Part shown: positions 47,906 through 56,117 of the stretch, in pieces
Layout: each line of letters opens with the position of its first letter
Numbering within the stretch: the stretch's first letter is position 1
From: Chlorobaculum limnaeum
Lineage (GTDB): Bacteria > Bacteroidota > Chlorobiia > Chlorobiales > Chlorobiaceae
Length of the DNA stretch: 64,000 nt
Direction of reading: 5' to 3'
Assembly (NCBI RefSeq): GCF_001747405.1
Contig: NZ_CP017305.1
Coordinates: forward strand, 2,312,001 to 2,376,000
Position numbers and translations under genes: made by a program
Notes under the pieces: generated by a model
Told to the model about the DNA's origin: nothing
What the model saw: the letters and a program-made list of their open reading frames with translations, nothing else
The model's database searches: none

Positions 47906-50375
47906 GTCTTCCCCACGCCCGTGGGGGTGTTTCCCGCTCGCGGCTGATGGTGAGTTTTTGCTGTGCGTCTTCCCCACGCCCGTGGGGGTGTTTCCGTCAG
48001 GATCGAGCACGTTGGTACTGGCATAAGGTCTTCCCCACGCCCGTGGGGGTGTTTCCTACATCGCGCACGGAAAAAACATCACCTGGGAGTCTTCCCCACG
48101 CCCGTGGGGGTGTTTCTTTTCAAGTGTGTACAAATTTAGGGCTACATACGTCTTCCCCACGCCCGTGGGGGTGTTTCTACATATTCATGTAACTACATAA
48201 CAGCACAACTGGTCTTCCCCACGCCCGTGGGGGTGTTTCTCGAAGAGGTTCCTTTACATTGGAGAATTCCACGTCTTCCCCACGCCCGTGGGGGTGTTTC
48301 CCTTTTTCATTGACTACTTGCAAGTTTATCGAGGTCTTCCCCACGCCCGTGGGGGTGTTTCTAGCTGAAAAATCGGTCAAAAACGCTTTCGAGGGTCTTC
48401 CCCACGCCCGTGGGGGTGTTTCTATCGCGTTCCGTAATACGGGATTACAGGGATGGTCTTCCCCACGCCCGTGGGGGTGTTTCCACATTAAAGCGATCAT
48501 ACGCCGCGCGACTTGTGTCTTCCCCACGCCCGTGGGGGTGTTTCCCCGTCCATGTGCCTGGATATCTTGCATATCCCGTCTTCCCCACGCCCGTGGGGGT
48601 GTTTCCCGGTCAAACGGCGGCTGCTTCGGCATACTGATGTCTTCCCCACGCCCGTGGGGGTGTTTCTTTCCGGCATCTCGTCCGCGACGAGCGCCAGCTG
48701 TCTTCCCCACGCCCGTGGGGGTGTTTCCCCGGCCTTGCTCCACTTCGTGAAGTCCGTCGCGTCTTCCCCACGCCCGTGGGGGTGTTTCTATTTATCTATA
48801 TTTTCGTACCATTGCCGTTCTGTCTTCCCCACGCCCGTGGGGGTGTTTCTGGCTTAACGGAATTATTAAAGACGTTTGCCAGGTCTTCCCCACGCCCGTG
48901 GGGGTGTTTCCGGCGTCCAAGAAGGAAACGACGAAAGCGTACTGTCTTCCCCACGCCCGTGGGGGTGTTTCCTTACACGATCACATATAAGCATTATAAA
49001 AAAAGTCTTCCCCACGCCCGTGGGGGTGTTTCCTTCAGAAGCGAATTACCCGATCAGGAAAGTTTGTCTTCCCCACGCCCGTGGGGGTGTTTCCCCCGCG
49101 CTGGGCGGGGCTGGTGGGCTGATTGCGTCTTCCCCACGCCCGTGGGGGTGTTTCTTCTTCAGAGCCAGAAGATTTCTGCTTCTACGAGTCTTCCCCACGC
49201 CCGTGGGGGTGTTTCTATTTCGACAAATTGCTTGCTATTGATGATGAAGTCTTCCCCACGCCCGTGGGGGTGTTTCTTTTGTGCTGCGCGCGGCGTTCCT
49301 GACAACCCCGTCTTCCCCACGCCCGTGGGGGTGTTTCTCGGTCAGGTGCTGATCGACCATATCCGTGACGGTCTTCCCCACGCCCGTGGGGGTGTTTCCT
49401 GGCGAGCGCATCGTGTTGCCGATTTCGGACGAGTCTTCCCCACGCCCGTGGGGGTGTTTCCTCAGCAAGCTCGCGCGTCGCTTCATCATGGTCGTCTGCC
49501 CCACGCCCGTGGGGGTGTTTCTGGCTTTTACGATTTGTCGAACGGTTTGGGCACGTCTTCCCCACGCCCGTGGGGGTGTTTCCTCCACCGATGACAAAAG
49601 AAGTTCCTCAAGTCAGTCTTCCCCACGCCCGTGGGGGTGTTTCCAGAATGCACCCCTCGACGATCCGTAATCGTCAGTCTTCCCCACGCCCGTGGGGGTG
49701 TTTCCTTTGCTTTTTTACGGTTTTCCTCCCACTGGTGGTCTTCCCCACGCCCGTGGGGGTGTTTCTCCGTCAAAGAACGGCGACATCTATGTGATCTCGT
49801 CTTCCCCACGCCCGTGGGGGTGTTTCCTTTGACTGTGGACTCATAGGAAGCGTACCGGTGTCTTCCCCACGCCCGTGGGGGTGTTTCCGAGATGGGTACG
49901 TCGCCCTATACGGTCGATGAGTCTTCCCCACGCCCGTGGGGGTGTTTCCATCAAAGGAGAGTCATCATGACAAGCGAAGCAGTCTTCCCCACGCCCGTGG
50001 GGGTGTTTCTTTAAGCTCCTTTTTCTTATGCTGTTCCAGACTGTCTTCCCCACGCCCGTGGGGGTGTTTCCTCGCCCACATGACCGTAACCGCCAGAACC
50101 ATCGTCTTCCCCACGCCCGTGGGGGTGTTTCCGGAGATGGCATCATGACAAACGCAGAAAAACTGTCTTCCCCACGCCCGTGGGGGTGTTTCCGGGAGTT
50201 CCGACATACGTCGCTGCCGCCGACAGTCTTCCCCACGCCCGTGGGGGTGTGCGTTTTATTTCAGTCACCAGCACCGGCTCCGTCTCGTCTTCCCCACGCC
50301 CGTGGGGGTGTGCGCTCAGGCCAATAATAACTGAAACGGGTATCGCGGTCTTCCCCACGCCCGTGGGGGTGTGCG
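47906..50375 (+). CRISPR. type I-E CRISPR array, 41 repeats and 40 spacers
   Basis: Core repeat of 28 bases begins GTCTTCCCCACG and ends CGTGGGGGTGTTTC; it forms a stem CCCCAC/GTGGGG with a GCCC loop. The period is 61 bases, with two 62-base exceptions (spacers before 48212 and 49433). The first base after the core is C in 24 and T in 17 of 41 copies, so the functional repeat is probably 29 bases (ending in Y) with 32-base spacers, canonical for I-E. Repeats at 50226, 50287 and 50348 end in GTGTGCG instead of GTGTTTC; the one at 49494 has GTCTGCC. All spacers look different. Transcription is probably left to right, as in E. coli by repeat orientation. Confidence 0.98.
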
Positions 50376-50384
50376 TCGCAAAAA

Positions 50385-50432
50385 GTGGACGGGATGGACA
50401 GTGTGGACGATGTGGACGATGTGGACGGACGG
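50385..50432. repeat. GTGGACNNN minisatellite, copy 2
   Basis: Ten bases beyond the last CRISPR repeat: GTGGACGGGATGGACA then GTGTGGACGAT, GTGGACGAT, GTGGACGGAC. Same 9-base unit as at 19003 and 54773. It has no repeat-spacer structure and is not part of the CRISPR. Confidence 0.75.
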
Positions 50433-50504
50433 ACGGGCGATGCGACTGGAAATGGGGAAAGTTGCTCCCGCTCGGGCAATGTCGCTCGGCTTGCGTGAAA
50501 GAAA

Positions 50505-50533
50505 AAGGGCGAACACGCAGATTCGCCCCTACA
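50505..50533. repeat. GGGCG-hairpin dispersed repeat, copy 2
   Basis: Inverted repeat GGGCGAA/TTCGCCC, 8-base loop, inside the frame AAGGGCG...CGCCCCTACA shared with 527-554. Read on the minus strand it lies 25 bp after the DUF4438 stop. Confidence 0.5.
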
Positions 50534-50557
50534 AAAACTGGATGCCCTATCGCGCAA

Positions 50558-51442
50558 TCACAACCTTGTGCCGATGCCGAGGAGGTCGGCGATGTTGGCT
50601 TTGGGGTCGATGACCGGGCGGATGACGGGGGTGGCGCTGGTCATGATGGTGGTGACGCCGGGGCCGTGGCCCGCTTCGCGGCAGTCGCTGTGCACCACCA
50701 CACCGATGGTGACGGCCCCCTTGCGGTAGGCTCGCCCGTAGCGGTTGTCCTGATCGAGCAGCGCCACGAAGTCGCCGAAGCGGATGCGGTCGAGGCCGAA
50801 CTCGCGCACGGCGTCGGGGTCGCTGGTCACGATGTCGTAATCGCCTTTGGCCACGTGCGCCGAGCCGATGCCGGAACCCATGCAGTAGGCAGGAACCAGC
50901 GTCGTCACCGGCACTTCGAGCACACCATCCTCGGCAACGGTGATCTTCATTTTGGCGAGCAGCGAGGGGTCGAGGTTAAAGAGTGAAATCTGCGGGAAGT
51001 CGGTCAGCTTCAGCCCCTGCCCTTTCGAGCGCACCATGATGGTGTCGCCGTAGGCCATCTTCTCTTTGGTTTCGCGCGGAAAATCGACGATGATGTGCTC
51101 CGAGCCGCCGTGATGGCCAAGCACCACGCCGCTCTCCCCCTTGGCTTCGCCGGAGACGATGGTGGCCGTGTTGCCAACGCAGCTCAGCATCTGCACGGTG
51201 ACGTTGGGGTGCTCGTAGGGCTTGTGCGTGTCGGCGGTGCAGCTCACGCCGGGTTCGATGTGGTCACCCTCCCAGCCAAAGGCCGGATCGCCGACCTGGA
51301 GGTTGAGCGTGATGCCGCCGATGGAGGGCAGAATGAAGGGCGTGCCCTGGTGATCGACCTCCCAGGTGCCGCGAGTGCGGGGCTGGCCGGGCTGGCACTG
51401 GAGCAGAATTTCGACGAGCCGGTTTTCGTTGGTTGCAAGCAT
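50558..51442 (-). CDS. DUF4438 family protein
   Basis: Protein of unknown function, about 294 residues from ATG 51442 ([13 protein letters not shown]); a longer frame starts at 51490. Recognisable blocks are [23 protein letters not shown], in two parts [14 protein letters not shown] and [12 protein letters not shown], then [47 protein letters not shown] and [16 protein letters not shown]. The many conserved His, Asp and Glu residues suggest an enzyme or metal site, but none is established. It is divergent from the M23 peptidase. Confidence 0.75.
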   Translation of the reverse strand: MLATNENRLVEILLQCQPGQPRTRGTWEVDHQGTPFILPSIGGITLNLQVGDPAFGWEGDHIEPGVSCTADTHKPYEHPNVTVQMLSCVGNTATIVSGEAKGESGVVLGHHGGSEHIIVDFPRETKEKMAYGDTIMVRSKGQGLKLTDFPQISLFNLDPSLLAKMKITVAEDGVLEVPVTTLVPAYCMGSGIGSAHVAKGDYDIVTSDPDAVREFGLDRIRFGDFVALLDQDNRYGRAYRKGAVTIGVVVHSDCREAGHGPGVTTIMTSATPVIRPVIDPKANIADLLGIGTRL

Positions 51443-51735
51443 GGCGTAATCAAGAGTTTGATGATGAAAAAACACGGCAGCGGAGCGCATTTACGGCGGC
51501 AAAAATGACCTCCGGTAAAACGGTCAGGCGTGGTTCAAAAATGAAGAAAATTAATGCCGGATGGCGAAATCAGGAAAATAACCAACAAAAAGAGAACTTT
51601 TTCCCCAGATTTGCACAGATATAGCGTATCGGCGGCGTACTGTATTTTCCTTTCCGGGCTTTTTTTATAACATTGATGTTCAAGATTTTTGCAAGGTGTT
51701 TCACCCTTCGTGTTTCGTGAACTTATGAAGTAACT

Positions 51736-53154
51736 ATGTCCAATTCCCAATTTCGCCATTTTCTGTTGAGGATGCGCCGTTCGGCCCTGTTCCGAAGTCG
51801 TCCCCTCCTTCTTGCGTCATCGACGGCGCTGCTCGTCGTACTCTTCTTTTCAGTCAACCTCATCCTTTCAGCAACATCCCGGCAGGCATCGCCCGAAAAC
51901 CAGTCAGCGTCATCGGTTCAGACGCTCTTCAAATCCATCGGCCTCGGTGGCGACGACGAGCTTGGCCTGAATGACGAGTCCGACAAGGTAACGCTCGACG
52001 AGGGCGAAAACGATCCTGCCAGCAAAATCGAAAAGAGAACCCTCAAAAAAGGGGAATCCGTCTACACCATTCTCACCGCCGCCGGACTGACCCCTTCCGA
52101 AATCCATCGACTGACCGTCCAGCTCAAGGGAAGCCCTGCGCTCAAGGGGCTGAAGGCCGGTAAAACCTATGAGTTCGAAACCGGCAGAAACGGAAAGTTC
52201 GTCCGCTTCTCCTTGCAGTCGAGCCCCTATGAAACGCTGCATATCGTCAGGGATGAACAGACCGGCAAGCTGAGCGCCGAACGTGAAGCCATCGAATACG
52301 ACACCCGGGTAGCCACCCTCGAAGGAACTCTCAACTCTTCGCTGTCGAGCGAGTTGCGCAGCCGGAACCGCTCTTCGCTCAATCCGAAACTCAGAAAGAT
52401 CCTCTCCGCCAGGCTCAATTTCAGAAAAGACATCCAGGCCGGAGCGACCTACCGGATTCTTTTCCAGGAGCAGTGGAGCGGTACGGATTTCATTGGCACG
52501 GGCGATATTCTCGCCGTCGAAATCAGCTCGAAGGGCCGAAATTTCAACGCTTACCAGTTCACCAACGCCAAGGGCGACACGGCGTACTACGATGAAAAAG
52601 GACGCGCCATCATGCAGGGACGAACCATGTTCATCCAGCCCTGCCGCTTCAGCCGCGTTTCGAGTGGATTCGGCTATCGCACCCACCCGGTGACCGGCAG
52701 ACGCCAGTACCACGGTGGCGTCGATCTGGCCGCGCCGACCGGCACGCCGGTGAAGGCAGTGGCCGACGGGCGCATCATCTTTCGCGGACGCAAAGGCAAC
52801 GCGGGTAACATGATCACCATCGCCCATTCCGGAAAGGTTCATACGATGTACCTGCACCTGAGCCGTTACGCATCGGGCAGCCGTTACGGCAAAAAAGTGA
52901 AGCAGGGCGACATCATCGGCTATGTCGGCTCGACCGGCCGCTCGACGGGGCCGCACCTCGATTTCAGGATCATCAGGAACGGACGCCCGCAGAATCCGCT
53001 GGTTGCGCTGAAGCAGACGGCGCCGCGCCGCTCGCTTTCGCCATCGGAACTGCACCGCTTCATGGCCAGGGTGCAGACCTATCATCAGCAGCTTGGCAGC
53101 GAGCGCCCGGTCATGGTTGCCGATACCGGCAAACAGCGCGAAACGCTGCTCTGA
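51736..53154 (+). CDS. M23 family peptidase (LytM domain), membrane-anchored
   Basis: Cell-wall endopeptidase or its degenerate relative. One N-terminal membrane span (~23-46) puts the rest outside the cytoplasm; a LysM/OapA-like domain lies at ~100-150 (KKGESVYTILTAAGLTPSEI). The LytM domain has H326-x3-D330 (YHGGVD) and H374 (YLHLS), but the final HxH motif reads H407-L-D409 (GPHLDF). Asp may replace the zinc-ligand His; I recall this form in Bacteroidetes/Chlorobi. 472 residues, MepM-like layout. Confidence 0.87.
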   Translation: MSNSQFRHFLLRMRRSALFRSRPLLLASSTALLVVLFFSVNLILSATSRQASPENQSASSVQTLFKSIGLGGDDELGLNDESDKVTLDEGENDPASKIEKRTLKKGESVYTILTAAGLTPSEIHRLTVQLKGSPALKGLKAGKTYEFETGRNGKFVRFSLQSSPYETLHIVRDEQTGKLSAEREAIEYDTRVATLEGTLNSSLSSELRSRNRSSLNPKLRKILSARLNFRKDIQAGATYRILFQEQWSGTDFIGTGDILAVEISSKGRNFNAYQFTNAKGDTAYYDEKGRAIMQGRTMFIQPCRFSRVSSGFGYRTHPVTGRRQYHGGVDLAAPTGTPVKAVADGRIIFRGRKGNAGNMITIAHSGKVHTMYLHLSRYASGSRYGKKVKQGDIIGYVGSTGRSTGPHLDFRIIRNGRPQNPLVALKQTAPRRSLSPSELHRFMARVQTYHQQLGSERPVMVADTGKQRETLL

Positions 53155-53182
53155 GCGAAACAGCTCTCGCTTCATGCACAAA

Positions 53183-53223
53183 GCCCCCGGTATGCTGATG
53201 ACTCGACGTACCGGGGGCGTTTC
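53183..53223 (+). terminator. bidirectional terminator between M23 peptidase and arfB
   Basis: Ten-base stem GCCCCCGGTA/TACCGGGGGC, 16-base loop, with GTTTCC on the plus side and TTTG on the minus side, between convergent genes. Confidence 0.8.
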
Positions 53224-53258
53224 CGTTTCCGCCGCGGCGTCACCGTATGCGCCACGGC

Positions 53259-53675
53259 TCACTCGTCACCGATGGACTTTCTCGACGCCTTGAGTTCTCC
53301 TCTTTTCGCCTTCGCTTCGAGCCGCTTCGCCGAGGCGCTTTTGGGCGGCTTCGTCACTTTGCGCGTCTTCTGTTCAACCAGCGCCTTGGTCAAGATGCCC
53401 TGAAACCGTTCGATGGCGTCCTGGCGGTTCCGCTCCTGCGTGCGGTAGCGCTGGGCGCGGATGACAATCACCCCCTCCCGCGTGATCCGGTGGTCTTTGA
53501 GCCGCGCGAGCCGCTCCTTCAGCTCCGGCGGCAGGGACGACGCGCCGATGTCGAAGCGCAGATGCACCGCCGTTTCGACCTTGTTGACATTCTGCCCGCC
53601 CGCCCCCTGCGAGCGCATGGCCTTGATTTCGATCTCGTTTTCGTCAACCGAAACGCCTCCGGCGATCCTGATCAT
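53259..53675 (-). CDS. arfB: alternative ribosome-rescue factor, peptidyl-tRNA hydrolase ArfB (YaeJ)
   Basis: Release-factor-like protein that frees stalled ribosomes. 138 residues from ATG 53675; GGQ motif in RSQGAGGQNVNKVET, and a basic C-terminal tail (KASAKRLEAKAKRGELK-like) that enters the mRNA channel. It overlaps the HAD gene by 4 bp (ATGA). No Gly-Gly-Gln change is seen. Confidence 0.92.
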   Translation of the reverse strand: MIRIAGGVSVDENEIEIKAMRSQGAGGQNVNKVETAVHLRFDIGASSLPPELKERLARLKDHRITREGVIVIRAQRYRTQERNRQDAIERFQGILTKALVEQKTRKVTKPPKSASAKRLEAKAKRGELKASRKSIGDE

Positions 53676-54301
53676 CGATGCGCCTCCACGTGGACGGAGT
53701 GTTGCGAAAAGGCCGCCAGCTCCCGTGACGCAAGAGTTTCCTGCCAGCTCCGGAACAGAATGCTTTGGATGCCGAAGCCGGCGCATGTGCGAGTGTTGAC
53801 CTCGCGGTCGTCGATCAGCAGAAATTCAGCGGCGTCGAGGCCGGAGGAATCGAGCACGTACCGGAACGCCTCGGGCGAGCGCTTCAGCCAGCCGTGCTCG
53901 TAGGAGAGAAAGTAGCGATCCATGTTCCGCAGCACCGGAAAGCGGTCGATGAGAAAGGCGAAGTGCAGCGGGTCGGTGTCGCTCATGATCCAGAGCCGGT
54001 GACGCCGCCGCAGCGCCTCGACCGCTTCGGCGCTACCGGGCGTCGGGGTGAAGATGTCCTGCCAAGCGAACCGGAGCCGGTCGAGTGGCAAGTCGCGCGT
54101 GAGCGGATCGGCGGCGATCATGGCGAGATACTCGTGCGAGCCGGTGCGCCCGGTGTCGTGCCGATCCTTGAGTTCACCCTGGCAATAGCGCCCCACGATC
54201 GCTGCCGCGCCCGGTTCGCCCTCGCGCGAGACCGCCCGGCAGAAGGGCATGAAGTCCACGTTGACCAGCACATTGCCAATATCGAGAAGAATGATGCCCA
54301 T
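53672..54301 (-). CDS. HAD-superfamily hydrolase, subfamily IA (YihX-like)
   Basis: Probable phosphatase, 209 residues from ATG 54301 (MGIILLDIGNVLVNVDF). Motif I is DIGNV, motif II MSDTDP, motif III Lys in GWLKRSPE, motif IV IDDREVN. The DxG form of motif I is usual in the YihX group. It is translationally coupled to arfB. The substrate is not known; sugar phosphates are possible. Confidence 0.84.
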   Translation of the reverse strand: MGIILLDIGNVLVNVDFMPFCRAVSREGEPGAAAIVGRYCQGELKDRHDTGRTGSHEYLAMIAADPLTRDLPLDRLRFAWQDIFTPTPGSAEAVEALRRRHRLWIMSDTDPLHFAFLIDRFPVLRNMDRYFLSYEHGWLKRSPEAFRYVLDSSGLDAAEFLLIDDREVNTRTCAGFGIQSILFRSWQETLASRELAAFSQHSVHVEAHR

Positions 54302-54508
54302 GCGAAAGGGAATGGTTATGATCGATGGGTCTGACGGAAGACATATTAACCAAACGCAGCGAAGAGGCAATGATAAAAAAAAGCTCTTCCGGCGCCGTGG
54401 CCTCCCTTGTGGAACTCTTTGCGCATCTTTGGCGTCCTAAATATGCAACCATGTTTCATGCCGGTTTTTGCTGACGGCAAACACCACATTCCACAGGAGG
54501 AGATCGCT

Positions 54509-54757
54509 ATGGCAAACAACGCACTGAAGCATACGGCAAATGCGCCCGGCCCGTTCTACGTCACCAGCCCGGACGATCCCGACGGACAGGGTTGCAATGG
54601 CTGCACCATCTGCTACAACGCCGCCCCGGACTTTTTTGCCGAAGATGAAGAGGGATACGCCTACGTGGCGCAGCAACCCGAATCGGAAGCCGATATCGCC
54701 CTCTGCCGCGAGCAGATGGACGCCTGCCCGACCAACGCCATCGGCGACGACGGATGA
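54509..54757 (+). CDS. small ferredoxin with one 4Fe-4S site
   Basis: 82 residues from ATG 54509, chosen because AGGAGGAG lies 8 bases upstream. The ligands form C-x2-C-x2-C (GCNGCTICYN) and a distant Cys followed by Pro (DACPTNAI), the single-cluster pattern; the second cluster of the 2[4Fe-4S] type is missing. Rich in acidic residues. Electron partner unknown; green sulfur bacteria use several ferredoxins with reaction centres and CO2 fixation. Confidence 0.88.
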   Translation: MANNALKHTANAPGPFYVTSPDDPDGQGCNGCTICYNAAPDFFAEDEEGYAYVAQQPESEADIALCREQMDACPTNAIGDDG

Positions 54758-54772
54758 ATGGTGAATCTCGCA

Positions 54773-54808
54773 GTGGACGTTGTGGACAAAGTGGACAAAG
54801 TGGACAAA
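54773..54808. repeat. GTGGACNNN minisatellite, copy 3
   Basis: GTGGACGTT, GTGGACAAA, GTGGACAAA, GTGGACAAA in tandem just 3' of the ferredoxin. An inverted piece (CCACTTCGTCC, GTCCACTT) follows at 54823-54848. Confidence 0.8.
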
Positions 54809-54854
54809 GAAAATCTTTATAGCCCACTTCGTCCGTGCCAGTCCACTTCCCCAA

Positions 54855-54892
54855 AACAAAACTGCCGGGCATCAACCCGGCAGTTTTGTTAT
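54855..54892 (+). terminator. terminator after the ferredoxin region
   Basis: Fourteen-base perfect stem ACAAAACTGCCGGG/CCCGGCAGTTTTGT with a 6-base loop CATCAA, then TATTACT. It is ~100 bp downstream of the ferredoxin stop. Confidence 0.85.
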
Positions 54893-54937
54893 TACTCCAG
54901 CAACAATAAATCGCAATCGCTGCCGCTGAAAGATTTT

Positions 54938-55017
54938 GGGCTAAAGCCCCGACTTATTTTGTTGTATCCACATACCCCGGACTGAAGTCCGGGGCAATTG
55001 TTTAAGAGTTTAAATGG
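54938..55017. repeat. dispersed palindromic repeat, copy A
   Basis: Composite element: GGGCTAAAGCCC, a ~25-base AT-rich middle with TTATTTTGT, then CCCCGGACTGAAGTCCGGGG and CAATT...AGAGTTTAAATGGC. Copies B (57298) and C (62575) follow the same order. Each palindrome can form a hairpin. Confidence 0.8.
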
Positions 55018-55043
55018 CCTGAGCAATAACATCACACAAACCT

Positions 55044-55994
55044 TTACACGACGCCCCAGAGCTTGATTTTGAAGTCGTCGCTGCCGCTGGCGATCACTTT
55101 GCCGTCCGGCGAGAAGGCGACCGACTGCACCTCGTGCGTGTGACCACGGTAGGTGTGCACGAGCGATCCCTTCGCCACGTCCCAGAGCCTGACCGACTCG
55201 TCGTTGGCGGCGCTGGCGATGAGCGTACCGGCGGGGTTGAAGCAGAGGCTGCGGACGCCATCTTCATGCCCTTCGAGCACTTTGAGCATCTGGCCGCTCG
55301 TCGCGTCGAGCACCTTCACTTTGGCGTCGCGTCCGCACAGCGCGATCTTGCTGCCGTCCGGGCTGAAAGCCACGAAATGCGAAAGGGTGTCGCCGGTCGG
55401 GTAGTTGGCGATGTTCTTGCCGGATTCGAGATCCCAGATTTTCACCACCGGCTCTTCGCCGCAGCTCACGAGCTTTTTGCCATCGGCGCTGAAGGCGATG
55501 CACTCGATGTACGATTTGTGGCCAAAAAGCGTTTTCAGCTCGTTGCCGGTTTCGACGTCCCAGAATTTGATGGTGGTATCTCGGGAGCAGCTCGCCACCG
55601 TCTTGCCGTCGGGGCTGAAAGCGATCATGCGCACCTCGATGTCGTGCCCCTTGCAGACGTGCAGGCACTTGCCGGTCACCACATCCCAGATGCGCACCGT
55701 GCTGTCGATGCTGCCGCTGGCGACCTTGTCTCCCTTGGGACTGTAATCGACGCACTTGACCCAGGTGGTATGGCCCGACATGGTATGGATCGCATTGCCG
55801 GTCTCGACATTCCACAACTTCACCTTTTCGTCGAAGCTGCCGCTGACGAGCTTCTTGCCGTCGGGGCTGAAGCGTACGCCAAGCACCCGGTCTTCGTGAC
55901 CGGCGAGGGTTTTGATCAGGGCCGCGTCTTCGCGCACCTGCGGGCGTTTCAGTTCCACCTCTTTTTTGCCGAATATCTTCGATAGAAAACCCAT
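55044..55994 (-). CDS. WD40-repeat protein, seven repeats
   Basis: 316 residues from ATG 55994 (MGFLSKIFGKKEVEL). Seven WD repeats of ~42 residues run from ~27 to the end (GHEDRVLGVRFSPDGKKLVS ... KVKLWNVETG), enough for one closed propeller; repeats 4, 5 and 7 lack the terminal WD. No catalytic or kinase domain is attached. No signal peptide, so probably cytoplasmic scaffold. The partner is unknown. Confidence 0.92.
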   Translation of the reverse strand: MGFLSKIFGKKEVELKRPQVREDAALIKTLAGHEDRVLGVRFSPDGKKLVSGSFDEKVKLWNVETGNAIHTMSGHTTWVKCVDYSPKGDKVASGSIDSTVRIWDVVTGKCLHVCKGHDIEVRMIAFSPDGKTVASCSRDTTIKFWDVETGNELKTLFGHKSYIECIAFSADGKKLVSCGEEPVVKIWDLESGKNIANYPTGDTLSHFVAFSPDGSKIALCGRDAKVKVLDATSGQMLKVLEGHEDGVRSLCFNPAGTLIASAANDESVRLWDVAKGSLVHTYRGHTHEVQSVAFSPDGKVIASGSDDFKIKLWGVV

Positions 55995-56117
55995 GAGCGT
56001 AAATCGTTTGATGGTTGCCTGGCGGTGGCACGAGAATGCCGGAAAACGCCTGAAAAAATTGTCCGCTAATTTAAAAAATTTTCTTCGGAACACCCACCCC
56101 CGCAGCGCTCCACGACA

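Noticed and set aside
48776-49594. Open frames of up to 272 codons inside the CRISPR array
   Set aside because: They encode only the repeat translation (PHARGGVS) at a 61-base period with random spacer parts; the array contains no gene.
50385-50432. GTGGAC units as degenerate CRISPR repeats
   Set aside because: They are contiguous 9-base units without spacers and share no sequence with the CRISPR repeat; they occur at two other loci without cas genes.
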